Origin: Isoetes taiwanensis
Lineage: Eukaryota > Streptophyta > Lycopodiopsida > Isoetales > Isoetaceae
DNA: 64,000 nt
Assembly (NCBI GenBank): GCA_021234155.1
Contig: JAJEKV010000033.1
Span: 15,137,422-15,201,421 of the forward strand
Direction of reading: 5' to 3'
The translations under genes were made by a program, and so were the position numbers. This document shows, piece after piece, positions 12,779-25,684 of the stretch. Numbering within the stretch: the first letter of the stretch is position 1; each line of letters opens with the position of its first letter. The notes below the pieces were generated by a model. It made no database searches. It was given only the letters and a program-made list of their open reading frames with translations, and was not told where the DNA came from.

Positions 12779-15700
12779 TTACAGTCGACGCCATTCCTCA
12801 TGCAGAAGACAAAAAGGTCCATTTTGCACCGGACTTGGAGAAACTCATGCCGAATGTCATGCCTAAAGTTCGCCAAAGCATTTTGAACCTCATGCAATTT
12901 CTTGAAGGCCGACGTTGGCTAATGTCCATGCCACCACGAGCTCAACAACGACAAGGCGCGCACCTTCCACGCCTCAACCTCCACGCCTCGGACATATCCC
13001 AATATCGGCGGAGGTTGACCTACTCAAAGAAGTTCTTTGCTTCCTTACCACGACTCCGCTTTTGTGGATCCAGCCGATCCTTTTTCTCATGTGCCTCACG
13101 GAACTCCAAGAGGAGCTAACAAAAATCAAAATTCCTTTAAGCTTGGCCACAATTTTGAAACTCTGTCCTGCTCTCAAGGACCAGTTACCACTCCCGACTG
13201 TTTTGGTTGGGGCTGTTGCTACCTCTACTCCCACGGTCCATGCCACGGTGGGAAATCAACAAGTCAATCATGTTCAAATTGGCGGAGGTAGCGCTGGTCA
13301 ATCTCATCCGCGGATAAACTCCGCAAAACAAATGGGCATCAAACAACTCTATCGTGCCCCATATGACATCAAATTGGCCAATGGCCATATCACGAGACCT
13401 CAAGGCGTCACGCCTCTTCTTCACATCAACATAGGTGATCTCAGATTCCCCTTGGAATTTGGTGTTTGGAAGGCTGGAGAAGATCCGGTGATTATGAAAT
13501 GTTGGTCGGCCCGGACCTTTTTCTCCGCCCAGGCCAAGAGCATTCATTCTTGGGCCGCGGATAGGTTGGTCATCAGCGATGGTCACCTCAATGCCACCAT
13601 GGACTTGGAAACGGGCAAAATCATTTCCGTCGACAATGCTGAACCCTCTCTCTCCCAATCGACGAGGGCGCCCGGAATATTTATCAAGTTGGGGGCTCCA
13701 CTGCGCGAGTGCGCCTCGTCATCCTACCCGAAAGTATGCTGATCCTTGGGGAGAAATGACTCTTGATCGGGACCAGTCAGCTGCTTTGCTTGACCCTTAC
13801 CGGCTCCTTGCAATCCGAATCCAACGTGTTGATCACTTTTCGGGACCCGAACCTCCTGCGGCTCTCGTGGAAGTACACATTTGCCATGAAGCAACCTGCA
13901 GCTTTGAGGAAACTCAACAACCTCTCTTTTTTCACCACGCCTTGAGCACCACGCATCTCTGTTATGCTTCAACCTCCTGCTCATATTGTCCGGGACATGG
14001 AAGTTATCCCCATATTCGGACTCGACGAGATTGTGGGCGTAGGCAACAATCATTTGTCCGGATTCTTTTGCCAATCTTCCGACACCCTATCGTAGCGGGG
14101 CCGCCACGCTTTTCAAAAGTTCAAACACATTTTTGCCAGGAGCTACAGAGATCTTCTGGGGATCAACAAAACCTTGGGGAACTCACCATTCCTACCAAGT
14201 CCGATGCACGCTTCAGCCTAGCAACCAGTCGCGGCTCAACCCCAATTACCGTGGATCGGTCAAGGCGAAATTGACAAACTCCTTGCTGCAGGTTTGATCT
14301 ATGAGGTCAAACATTCGAAAGTGGGTGAGCCCCATCGGCCATTGCACTCAAACACAATGGTAAGATCCGTTTGTGTGGACTAACAAAAACTCAATCCCGG
14401 CCCGCGAGCGTGATCATTTTCCCCTTCCCTTCACCGGATCAGGTTCCGAAGAGGTTCTTCGGACATGAGATGTACTCCTTCATGGATGGTTTTTCGGCTA
14501 CAATCAGATCTCAATCAAAGGATCTGATCAACTCAAGACTACCTTCACCACCACGTGGGGGCACTTTTTGCCTACAAAGGTGGTTCCTTTTGGATTATCA
14601 AACTCTCCATCCACGTTTCAGCGTATCATGCTCTCGTTTTTCATGATTTTATGAAGGAAAATCCCTTCTTGCAAATTTTTCAAGATAACTTCTCTCGCCT
14701 ACAGTTCCATGGCTGACCATTTGGATAAATTGGAACTCGCCTTTCAGAAATGTGATGAGTCCGGCATTAGTCTCAATCCCGAGAAATGCACCTTTTGCGT
14801 CACTTCAGGTGTTCTGTTGGGACATGTGGTCAGCAAAGCAGGTATCACCACGGATCCTGCCAAAATCAGCTGTGTGCTCCAGGCTCAAGCACCAGCCAAT
14901 ATCAAGGAAACACGCTCTTTCTTGGGTAAGGTCAATTATTACTCCACCTTCATTCCCGGACTCATGACCATTGCAGATCCCATTCATAAACTCACGGGTG
15001 ATGAATCCACCTGGGCTTGGAATTCCCAGGCGGATGCTGCTTTTCAACAGTTGAAGTTTTTGCTTACTCAGGCCCCGGTTCTTGTTCCCCCTCAATGGGA
15101 CAAGCCCTTTCATGTTCATGTTGATGTCTCAGCGTTTGCTATTGGAGCTGTTCTTTCTCAAGAATATGATGCGCACACTGACAAACCAAACCACTACGCC
15201 AGCCGGAAACTCAATTCTGCTGAACGCAACTACTCGCCCGAGGCGAGAAGCCTTGGGTTTTAATTTTCACAAGGCCCAACGCCCGTCACTATCTTTTAGG
15301 CGGTCAAATCAAATTCTTTGTTGACCACCGGGCACTTTTTTACTTGATCAACAAATCCACGCCCACGGGCCGCATTGCTCGTTGGGTCCTCCTTCGCAAG
15401 AATTTTGCACCTTTTTGAAATTGTTCACAAGGCGGCAAATCTCATGTTGTCCCCGGATTATCTTTTCACGCATCCACACTGCGGATGATCCCTCCACTTT
15501 GGAGTCTCGGGCGCCTTTCACGACGCTCAACTTTTTCTGGTCACGGCAACACCTCATTGGTTTCATGACTTTCAGCGATTATCTCCTCACGCGCTCTTCC
15601 ACCCGATGGGCCCGCGGCTCTCTCTCCAAATAAGCGACAATCCGTCGCCATCAATTTCTCCGGGCGAGGTCCGTGACTACACCATGGTTGCAGGCCATCT

Positions 15701-16620
15701 TTACAAAAAGGGTAAGGATACAATCCTTCGATTGTGTTCTCCCTCATGAGGTCCCAGATATTGTTCGAGAAGCCCATGAAGGGCCGGTGGTGGTCATTTT
15801 TCATGGAGACACCACGGCACGCAAAATCCTTCTTCTTGCTGGTTATTTTTTGGCCCACGCTCTTCAAAGACGCGCTCACGCCCGCGCCCGCCAAGACGTG
15901 TGATGCTTTCCAGCGTGTGGGGCCTCCACGCCCGTGGCAGCTCTTCCTTTGGCGCCCGGTTGCCGCCCACTTCCCAGCCCAAATGGGGAATGGATTTTGT
16001 GGGACCCATCGATCCTCTGCCCGCGGCACACCGTGCCGCTATTCTCAGGTTCTCACCGACCACGCTTACCAAATGGGCGGAAGCTTGCGCCCTCCGTAAC
16101 AACACCGCGCCAAAGCCAAAGTCATCTATCAACAAATCATCACGATCGGCCGCCCCACCTGAGCTGGTCGGTGATCGTGGTGTCCATTTTATCAATCACA
16201 CCATCAAGGAGCTGACGGATTATCTCCTGATACATCATCACAAGAGCACACCTTACTATCCTTGAGGGAATGGTTTGGCTAAAAGCACCAACAAAACTCT
16301 GGTCACAATTCTCAAGAAAATTTGTGATGCTTCTCGCACTGATTGGCAAAACAAACTTCCTACTGTTCTTTGGGCTTACAATACTTGTTTCAAAATAGCT
16401 ACGGGTCACACTCCTTTCAAATTGGTTTATGGTCAAGAAGCTCTCATGCCTTTTGAGTACATTCTCCCCACTCTCCGTTTTCAACCGCTCACGCCCATAA
16501 TCCGCCGGGCCGTGACTCAAAGAAAGGGTTTATCAATTGGAACAGCTTGGATGAACTTAGAAGAGATGCTTATATTCGTGTTCTTCATGGACAACAGCTT
16601 GCAAAAAATCCTTACATGAC
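12779..16620 (+). pseudogene. pol: Pol (protease-RT-RNase H-integrase), body A
   Basis: Protease lies near 13240-13500; its catalytic triplet reads GGG at 13281-13289 where body B has DGG (Asp to Gly). RT spans about 14250-14900: a MDG block is present, but the YxDD box reads QDN at 14681-14689. RNase H follows (HVHVDVSAFAIGAVLSQ, 15110-15160; VDHRALFYLINK about 15320). Integrase runs about 15660-16600 with MDFVGPI and GDRGVHFINH. The YPxGNG motif is cut by TGA at 16263-16265, and the third catalytic acid is Lys (AKST; AAA at 16281) where body B has Glu. Many frameshifts occur. The order protease, RT, RNase H, integrase identifies Ty3/gypsy. Confidence 0.85.
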
Positions 16621-17029
16621 AAACGGCTGAAGACAAAAAAACATTCAACTAAGGAGATTTGGTTCTTCTTTATGATTCTCGGTACAAAACTTTTAGGGTA
16701 AACTTAAGTTTTCGCTGGCTTGGCCCCTTATCAAATTGTTCAAGTGGTTCGACCCACGTTTTTTCAACGGGCTGAGTTAGATGGCACTCCATTACTTACA
16801 CCGGGTTAATGGCTTTCGCCTCAAAACATTTCATACAAACGTAAAGTGCACATCCACAAACAGATGCCGTTCCACACGCACACAAATGGATAGTGACTAA
16901 ACCAGCTGCATATTTATATTATAGGTGGAATTGTTTTACAAAATGTGGGCGCAATTTCAAAGCTATTTCCGCTTATGGGCCTTTGCCCTATATACAAAAA
17001 CGGCTACTAAGTCCTAAGAAGAAAACCCT

Positions 17030-17554
17030 CTACTCCGGTTTGGAGCAGGTGATGCGCAGGATGTGGTAGAGGTTCTCGCCAGATCCCGCCGGCGCAGAAC
17101 CACCTCCATCCCGTTGGTCTTCGGTGGGATGTTCAGCCATCCCGCACACCAGCCGCCCATTCTCACGCCACGATTGTGGCAGCGCCGTGAGGTCCGCATA
17201 ATTCATCTTGCGTAATAATCCACTCGACAAATTGGGCATAGTGCGCCCTCGTTCAAACCAAAGAAGCATCTATGCCGAGCGCCATCGGATGCCTTCGTTT
17301 TACTCCCGGTTCGCCTTATATAGCCAATCGAGGAACTCCTTTGTCGACGTGGACCAATCACATAAATCGCCAACGGTTTGCAATGCAAGGTTGTTTCTAA
17401 AATGAGAATCTTTTTTCTCCGCCGCATATCTAGCCATGGTACCTTTCCGACACATTCTTTTTAATGATATCCCACTTCGAGTTGCCGGCATTGAATACCA
17501 TTTCTTCTTTTTCGCGCCGCCGGACATTAATGTGTGTCCTTTGCCCACTGTCAC
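17030..17554 (-). pseudogene. Antisense ORF after pol, body A
   Basis: A minus-strand reading frame in the region after integrase starts MTVGKGHTLMSG and continues through GTMARYAAEKK and LCDWSTSTKEFLDWLYKA. Body B has the same frame, also open but broken at other places. Antisense ORFs between pol and the 3' LTR are known from Tat-lineage plant gypsy elements, which supports this as an element gene. Its function is unknown. Confidence 0.45.
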
Positions 17555-17559
17555 ATCCC

Positions 17560-18490
17560 CATCATTCTCTCCGCGCCCCTCATCTCCACCGTGTCATTCC
17601 TTCTCCATTTGTTGTTTGGGGACTTAGCCACATTTTGCCTCTCAAATCGCCTCCTTGGCATCTTTTGACACTGGCACCATCAGCGGTTGCAGCCGCCCCT
17701 TATCATGCCCCTTCGCCCACCTTTGCTGGCACCCTAAACCTTTTTCGTCTCCAAGCGCCTTCGTCTTTTGTTTCTCTGCTCCTCGCCTTCTTCAAAGCGG
17801 TTCCTTCTATTCCGGCAGCTTTTTGCCCCATGGCTGCTTTAAACTTTCTACACTTCAAGCTTCGCCCAAGGGATGCGACTCTTTTTTCGGTCCACAGGTC
17901 TTTCTCGGCCCGCGCCCCGAGAGGCTCCTTGTTGGTCCGGTCGGAAGTGGCGGAACGCCACAAGCTTTACAATTTTCACAAATGGAGCTCCTCGCCCCAA
18001 ATCCAAAGTAAGCAATTGCGTGATTCATCGCACACATCGTCAACAAGCGGGAAGGATTTGCTACTGGGTGGTCGATGGCACCACCATTTTACTTTACTCA
18101 AAGATTTGATTTCGAGGTATTCCACATCCCTTTGCAAAACCTTCGCCTCTTGGGCTGCTTTACGTGACATGGATCGCCACTCGCTTTGGCGCAATTGCTT
18201 ATCAGCCAACCAAAGACGCCTTCACAAATATTGCCAAACCTCATGAGACTTTTGTGAAGTTGTATGAAAATTGCTTGGGCATTCCATTAAGAACACCCAC
18301 ATCAATAAGCCGCTTTATAATATGGTCATCGCCATTCACTCCACTCCGCATGTCGCATTGGCCTCAGCCTTTTTATTCTACCGTCTTCTTCAAGGTAGAC
18401 CCATTCGGCTACCCCTCATCCGCTCCTGAAATTTCCGGTGGCCATCTTCAGGCCCTCATTAGTCATTATCTTCCAGTTCTTGAGAGCCCT
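17560..18490 (+). other. Post-pol segment with sense coding potential, body A
   Basis: The segment repeats in body B at 24760-25684. Pieces of plus-strand frames are shared between copies (for example SPHKYCQTS-type ends), but no domain is recognisable and the frame shifts repeatedly. It could be an additional sense ORF or the upstream region of the antisense ORF. Confidence 0.35.
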
Positions 18491-18514
18491 GATACATCAT
18501 CACAAGAGCACAAG
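18491..18514 (+). other. Templated filler at the tandem-duplication junction
   Basis: The 24 bases between bodies A and B begin with 22 bases copied from the integrase region (16229-16250), a site more than 2 kb away. Both edges show short microhomology: CCT on the left and CACAA on the right. Confidence 0.8.
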
Positions 18515-20086
18515 ATCATCTCCTACGGGTGGACAGGGATATCCACATGTCTCTTTTGCTCCTCCCCAGGAATTTCCTTTCCCCACATTTCCCACCACTC
18601 TTCCTGTTTACAACCTTACCGACCTCAAAACCAATGATCGACACCTCCAAGATTACCTCCCCTCAAAGAACCCCCTTCAGGTTTTTCAGGCACCATACCA
18701 CCTCCAACTCCACCTCAATATCCTCACTATCCTGCTCCTCGCCCAGCCCAGCACTTTTTACCTCTACCTTTCGAATTTTTGCTGACTTGTCCCACCTTTG
18801 GCAACACTAAAGGCAAACCTTTAGACCAAAGTGCTCAGGGCCCACATGGAAGAATTTGAGGCTCGCTGTCCCCGCATGGTCATGCGCAACCTCAACCGAC
18901 ATTCCACATCTTTTTCCACCACATTGCGTGGTCCCCTCATCAATGGCTCATGTCCAACAAAAGCCACTGAAACAAGATTGGTCCGAAATGAAAAACCGCT
19001 TTTCTCACTATGGGACCACGGATGATGATCAACTTCATCTCAAGCAACTCAATGACCTTCAACAAGAGCCCACTACTGAGTCCGCCTCGGATTTTGCGCA
19101 TCGCCTTTCACATTCTCGCCAAGAAACTCAAGGAGTACCCCACACAGATCTTGGTCTGGTTTCTCCAAGGACTTCCTCCAGCCTATCGACTTCATGATCA
19201 ATACCATACCAAGACTTTGGAGCAAAGCTATCGATCTTGTCAATCACTCGGGCCAATGTTTCTCCCCGCGGGCGGGCTCTTCAGAGCTCCCTTTCATTCC
19301 ACCCGCCATGGTTCCCCGTGATCCGGCCGCTCAACCTCAACACGCCAACTCATAGCCAAGTAGCCGACTGGTGCCATATTCAGAAATATCAAGGCCACTT
19401 CTATTAATGAGTGCAACTCCACCAATGGCCCGCCTCATTGTAAACGCCGCAACATGTGCAATCATGCCAATGAAGAATGCACTCGCGACTCATCCTACAC
19501 CTTTCCGCAACAAGATGGTTTATCAAGTGCAAACAACACTCAAAGACCACCGCCATATCGCCAGCCTACCACCGCAGCGCAACCCAATCAACTCTATCAG
19601 CAATGTGAGCAACAACGGGACCCAACACACGCTCTCTTTTGATCCTTCAAAGCTCGTTATCACCGCCAAGAATGGGGTCATACCACCACGGGCGTGTCCT
19701 CAACTCCCCAAGTTCAAAAGCCTTTTCCGCACCAATCGTATTCACATCAGTCCGCCTCACGGCTTACCAACTCGATTGCTAATGGCAAACAAGGCCCGCG
19801 CCCAGCTTCTTCGGAAGCCACCAGGCCTCAAGAATCACGCTTATCAACCAGCTCCTACCAATCAACCTCGATGGATCAACAAGCACGTGAAGAAATTTTT
19901 CGTGCTCTTAATCCTCCAGCCCGTACCATCAAATTGGGTTGGTTTGTTTCACGCCGCACTGTATGCCACGCCCCTTTAACCATTATTCCTAATGGCACGC
20001 AACCCCGCCTTTGCAGCCGACGCCATTCCTCATGCAGAAGACAAAAAGGTCCATTTTGCACCGGACTTGAGAAACTCATGCCGTAA
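18515..20086 (+). pseudogene. gag: Gag, body B (5'-truncated)
   Basis: This repeats 11265 onward of body A (offset 7250 bp). It lacks the true gag start. The gag core is recognisable (LHLKQLNDLQQEPTTES and DFAHRLSHSRQE), but the zinc-knuckle cysteines are lost to indels near 19640-19700. It has no LTR promoter or leader of its own, so expression would depend on readthrough from body A. Confidence 0.8.
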
Positions 20087-23000
20087 TGTCATGCCTAAAG
20101 TTCGCCAAAGCATTTTGAACCTCATGCAAGCCTGTGAAGGCCGCGACGCTGGCTAATGTCCATGCCACCACGAGCTCAACAACGACAAGACGACCTTCCA
20201 CGCCTCAACCTCCACGCCTCGACATATCCCAATATCGCCGCGGAGGTTGACCTACTCAAAGAAGTTGCCGCTTCTTTACCACGCACTTCCCGCACTGTGG
20301 ATCCAAAACCGATCCTTTTTTTCTCATGTGCCTCCTCGAACTCCAAGAGGAGCTAGCAAAATCAAAATTCCTTTAAGCTTGGCCACAATTTTGAAACTCG
20401 GCCCCCGCCTCAAGGACCGCTACCACTCCCCGATCGCTTTGGTTGGGGCTGTTGCTACCTCTACCCCACGGTCCATGCCACTTGGGCAATCAACAAGTCA
20501 ATCATGTTCAAATTGACGGAGGTAGCGCGGTCAATCTCATCACGGATAAACTCCGCAAAACAAATGGGCATCAAACAACTCTATCGCGGCCCCATATGAC
20601 ATCAAATTGGCCAATGGCCATATCACGAGACCTCAAGGCCACGCCTCTTCTTCACATCAACATAGGTGATCTCGTGATTCCCTTTGGAATTTGGTGTTTG
20701 GAAGGTCGAGAAGATCCGTGTGATTATGAAATGTTGGTCGGTGCACCTTTTCTCCGCCAGCCAAGAGCATTCATTACCGGGCCACGGATCGCGTTAGTCA
20801 TCACCGATGGTCACCTCAATGCCACCATGGACTTGGAAACAGTAAAATCATTTCCGCCGACAATGCTGAACCCTCTCTCCGACAACCGACTCGAGGACGC
20901 CCGTAATATTTATCGTTCGTGCTCCACCGAAATCGCCTCCGCCATCCTACGAAAGTATGTCGATCCTTGGGGAGAAATGACTTTGATCGTGACCAGCCGC
21001 GGGCTGCTTTGCTTGATCCTTACCTGGCTCCTTGCAATCGAATCCAACGCGGTTGATCACTTTTCGTGACGCCGAACCTCCCGCAGCCCCGTGGAAGTAC
21101 ACGCCATGAAGCAACCTCCGCTTGAGGAAACTCAACAACCTCTCTTTTTCACCACGCAGCACCACGCATCCCGTTATGCTTCAACCTCCCCGCCATATTG
21201 TCCAGACATGGAAGTTATCCCCATATTCGACTCGACGTAGAGATTGTGGACGAGGGCAACAATCACCGTCCGGATTGTCGCCAATCTTCCGGACACCCTA
21301 TCGTAGCAATGGCCGCCACGCTTTTCAAAAAGTTCAAACACATTTTTGCCTGGAGCTACAGAGATCTTCGGGGGATCAACAAAACCTTGGGGGAACTCAC
21401 CATTCCTACCAAGTCCGATGCACGCCAGCCTAGCAACGACAAGATCGCTCAACCCCACTACCGCGGATCGCTGGCCAAGGCGTAAATTGACAAACTCCTT
21501 GCCGCAGTTTGATCTATGAGGTCAAACATTCTCGAGTGGGTGAGCCCCATCGCCATTGCACTCAAACACAATGGTAAGATCCGCTTGTGTGGACTACCGA
21601 AAACTCAATCAGCCACTGAGCGTGATCATTTTCCCCTTCCCTTCACTGCACTGTGTTCGAAGAGGTTGCCGGACATGAGATGTACTCCTTCATGGATGGT
21701 TTTTTCCGCTACAATCAGATCTCAATCAAAGAATCGATCAACTCAAGACTACCTTCACCACCACGGGGCACTTTTGCCTACAAGGTGGTTCCTTTTGGAT
21801 TATCAAACTCTCCATCCACGTTTCAACGTATCATGCTCTCAGTTTTTCATGATTTTATGAAGGAAAATCCCTTCTTGCAAATTTTTCAAGATAACTTTCT
21901 CGCTTACGCCCATGGCTGACCATTTGGATAAATTGGAACTCGCTTTTCAGAAATGTGATGAGTCCGCATTAGTCTCAATCCCGGAGAAATGCACCTTTTG
22001 CGCCACTTCGTGTGTTCTGCTGGGACATGTGGGGTCAGCAAAGTGTATCACCACGGATCCTCGCTAAAATCAGCTGTGGTGCTCCGTGCTCAAGCACCAG
22101 CCAATATCAAGGAAACACGCTTTTCTTGGGTAAGGTCAATTATTACTCCACCTTCATTCCCCGACTCGCAGCCCATTGCAGATCCCATTCATAAACTCAC
22201 GGGTGATGAATCCACTGGGCTTGGAATTCCCAAAGCGGATGCCGCTTTCCAACGCTTGAAGTTTTTGCTTACTCAGCCCCCGCTCTTGTTCCCTTCAATG
22301 GGACAAGCCCTTTCATGTTCATGTTGATGTCCCGCGCCTTTGCTATTGAGCCGTTCTTTTCAAGAATATGATGCGCATTAATCGACAAACCAAACCACTA
22401 CGCCAGCCCGAAACTCAATTTCATTAACGCAACTACTCGCCACAGAGCGAAGCCTTGGGGTTTAATTTTTTTTCAAGGGCCCAACGCTGGCCACTATCTT
22501 TTGGGCAAATAAATCAAATTCTTTTGTTGACCACCGTGCACTTCTTTACTTGATCAACAAACCACGCCCACGGGCCGCATTGCTCGTTGGTCCCTCCTTC
22601 GCAAGAATTTGCACCTTTGAAATTGTTCACAAGGCCGCAAATCTCATGTTGTCCCGGATTATCTTTCACGCGATCCACACAGATGATCCCTCCACCGGAG
22701 TCTCGACGCCTTTCCCCGACGCCAACTCTTTCGGGTCACGGCAACACCTCATTGGTTTCATGACTTTCAGCAAGATCTCCTCACAGCGCTTCCACCGCTG
22801 GACGCCACGCCTTCCAGCCTAAGCGACAATCCTGCCGCCATCAATTTCTCCTGAGGTCCGTGGACTACACCATGGTTGCAGTGCCATCTTTACAAAAAGG
22901 GTAAGGATACAATCCTTCGACCGTGTTCTCCCTCATGAGGTCCCGTGATATTGTTCGAGAAGCCCATGAAGGGCTCGGTGGTGGTCATTTTCATGGAGAC

Positions 23001-24067
23001 ACCACGCACGCAAAATCCTTCTTGCTGGTTATTTTTGGCCCACGCCTTCAAAGACGCCACGCCCACTTCAAGACGCGCGGTGATGCTTTCCCCAGGTGGG
23101 ACGCCCACGCCCCTGACGCTTTTCCTTTGACGCCGGTTGCCACGCCACTTCCCTTCAAAGAAATGGGGAATGGATTTTGTGGGACCCATCGATCCTCCTG
23201 CGCGGCACACCGTGCCCGCTACATTCTGGTTCTCATTGACTACGCTACCAAATGGGCGGAAGCTTGCGCCCTTCTAGACAACACTGCGGCCAGCACAGCC
23301 AAAGTCATCTATCAACAAATCATCACGCTGATTCGCTGCCCCACCTGAGCTGGTCGCTGATCGTGGTGTCCATTTTATCAATCACACCATCAAGGAGCTG
23401 ACGGATTATCTCCTGATACATCATCACAAGAGCACACCTTACTATCCTTGAGGGAATGGTTTGGCTGAAAGCACCAACAAAACTCTGGTCACAATTCTCA
23501 AGAAAATTTGTGATGCTTCTCGCACTGATTGGCAAAACAAACTTCCTACTGTTCTTTGGGCTTACAATACTTGTTTCAAAATAGCTACGGGTCACACTCC
23601 TTTCAAATTGGTTTATGGTCAAGAAGCTCTCATGCCTTTTGAGTACATTCTCCCCACTCCGCTTTCAACCAAGCACGCCCATAATCCTACCACGCGACTC
23701 AAAGAAAGGGTTTATCAATTGGAACAGTTGGATGAACTTAGAAGAGATGCTTATATTCGTGTTCTTCATGGACAACAGTTGCAAAAATCCTTACATGACA
23801 AACGGCTGAAGACAAAAACATTCAACGAAGGAGATTTGGTTCTTCTTTATGATTCTCTATAAAAACTTTTCCTGTAAACTTAAGTTTCGCTGGTTTGGCC
23901 CTTATCAAATTGTTCAAGTGGTTCGACCAAATTTTTTCAACCGGTCGAAGTTAGATGGCACTCCATTACCTACATCGGTTAATGGCTTTCGGCCAAAACA
24001 TTTCATACAACGTAAAGTGCACATCCACAAAACGATGTCGCTCCGCACACGCACACAAATGAGATAG
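20087..24067 (+). pseudogene. pol: Pol (protease-RT-RNase H-integrase), body B
   Basis: The protease site is intact here: VQIDGGSAVNLIT around 20506-20544. RT shows EVAGHEMYSFMDGFF and VPFGLSNSPSTFQR, but the YxDD box reads QDN at 21887-21895, the same change as in body A. Integrase has LIDYATKWAEA, ADRGVHFINH and the catalytic Glu (AEST, 23467-23469), with the same TGA stop as body A at 23449-23451. The C-terminal part after 23461 is open for 133 codons, and more pieces reach 24067. Frame breaks are frequent. Bodies A and B share two lesions and differ in others, so both come from an already defective ancestor or from two related templates. Confidence 0.85.
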
Positions 24068-24214
24068 TGACTAAACCAAATGCATATTTATATTATAGGT
24101 GGAATTGTTTTACAAAATGTGGGCGCAGCCCAAATTATTTCCGCTATGGGCACCGCCCTATATACAAAAACGGGCTCGTGAGCCCTATCTACTAAGTCCT
24201 AAGAAGAAAACCCT

Positions 24215-24742
24215 CTACTCCCGGTTTGGAGCAGAGGTGATGTGCGTGATGTGGTAGAGGTTCGCCAGATCCCAAATAAGGTGCGTAACCACCTCCATCC
24301 CGCTGGTCTTCGGGTCGGGATGTTCAGCCCATCCCGCACACCCACCGCCCATTCTCACGCCACGATTGTGGCAGCGCCAGAGGTCCGCATAATTCATCTT
24401 GCGGTGTAATCCCTCCCCCGACAGCCAGTGGGCATAGTGCGCCCTCGCTCAAACCAAAGAAGAGCCATGCCGAAGCGCCATCGGATGCCTTCGTTTACTC
24501 CCGGTTCGTCTTATATAGCCAACTGAGGAACTCCTTGTCGACGTGGACCAATCACATAAATCGCCAACGTGTTTGCAATGCAAGGCTGTTTCTAAAATGA
24601 GAATCTTTTCTCCCGCCGCATATCTAGCCATGGTACCTTCTGACACATTCCTTTTAATGATATCCCACTCGAAAGTTGCAAAGATTGAATGCCATTTCTT
24701 CTTTTCACGCCGGCCGGACATTAATGTGTGTCCTTTGCCCAC
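24215..24742 (-). pseudogene. Antisense ORF after pol, body B
   Basis: Counterpart of 17030-17554. The main open part (24449-24742) starts MGKGHTLMSGRREKKKWHS and includes EGTMARYAAGEK and GDLCDWSTST; the downstream part (24215-24397) is in a shifted frame. Conservation of the frame in both copies supports coding. Confidence 0.45.
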
Positions 24743-24759
24743 CTGTCACATCCCATCAT

Positions 24760-25684
24760 TCTCTCACGCCTCATCTCCACCGTTCATTCCTTCTCCATTT
24801 GTTGTTTGGGGACTTAGCCACATTTTTGCCTCTCAAATCGCCTCCTTGGCATCTTTCGACACCTGGCACCATCAACGGTTGCAGCTTCGCCCTTATCATG
24901 CCCCTTCGCCCACCTTTGCGCGCCCTAAACCTTTTCGTCTCTCTGCGCCTTCGTCTTTTGTTCTCTCGCCTCCGCCTTCTTCAAATGTTCCTTCTATTCG
25001 ACGCTTTTTCGCCATGGCTGCCCCCCAAACTTTCTACACTTCAAGCTTCCGCCCAAGGGATGCGACTTTTTTCGGTTGGTGGTCTTTCTCGACGCCCACC
25101 TTTTCGAGAGGCCCTTGTTGGTCCGAATGGAAGTGGCGGAACGCCACAAGCTTTAATAAATTTTCACAAATGGAGCTCCCGCCCCAAACCAATAAGAATT
25201 GCAAAGCTAGCTCATCGCACACATCGCCAACAGCCCGTAAGGATTTGCTACGGTGGTCGATGGCACCACCATTTTACTTACTCAAAGATTTGATTTCTCG
25301 AGGTATTCCACATCCCTTTGCAAAACCTTCTATCTCTTGGGCTGCTTTTACAGACATGGACGCCACTCGATTTTGGCGCAATTGCTTATCAAGCCAACCA
25401 ACATCGCCTCACAAATATTGCCAAACCTCATGAGACTTTTGTGAAGTTTCGTATTTAAAATTGCTTGGGCATTCCATTAAGAACACCCACATCAATAAGC
25501 CGCTTTATAATATGGTCATCACCGCCATTCACTCCACTCTGCATGTCGATTGGCCTCAGCTTTTATTCTACCGCTCTTCAAGAAGTAGACCGTGATTCGG
25601 CTACCCCTCATCCTGCCTCTGAAATTTCCGCGGTGGCCATCTTCAGGCCCTCATTAGTCATTATCTTCCAGTTCTTGAGAGCCC
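24760..25684 (+). other. Post-pol segment with sense coding potential, body B
   Basis: A plus-strand frame stays open from about 24543 to 25433 (296 codons) and includes MAAPQTFYTSSFRPRDATFF and later SSQPTSPHKYCQTS. No domain is recognised. Body A has an equivalent open stretch of 260 codons. Confidence 0.35.
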
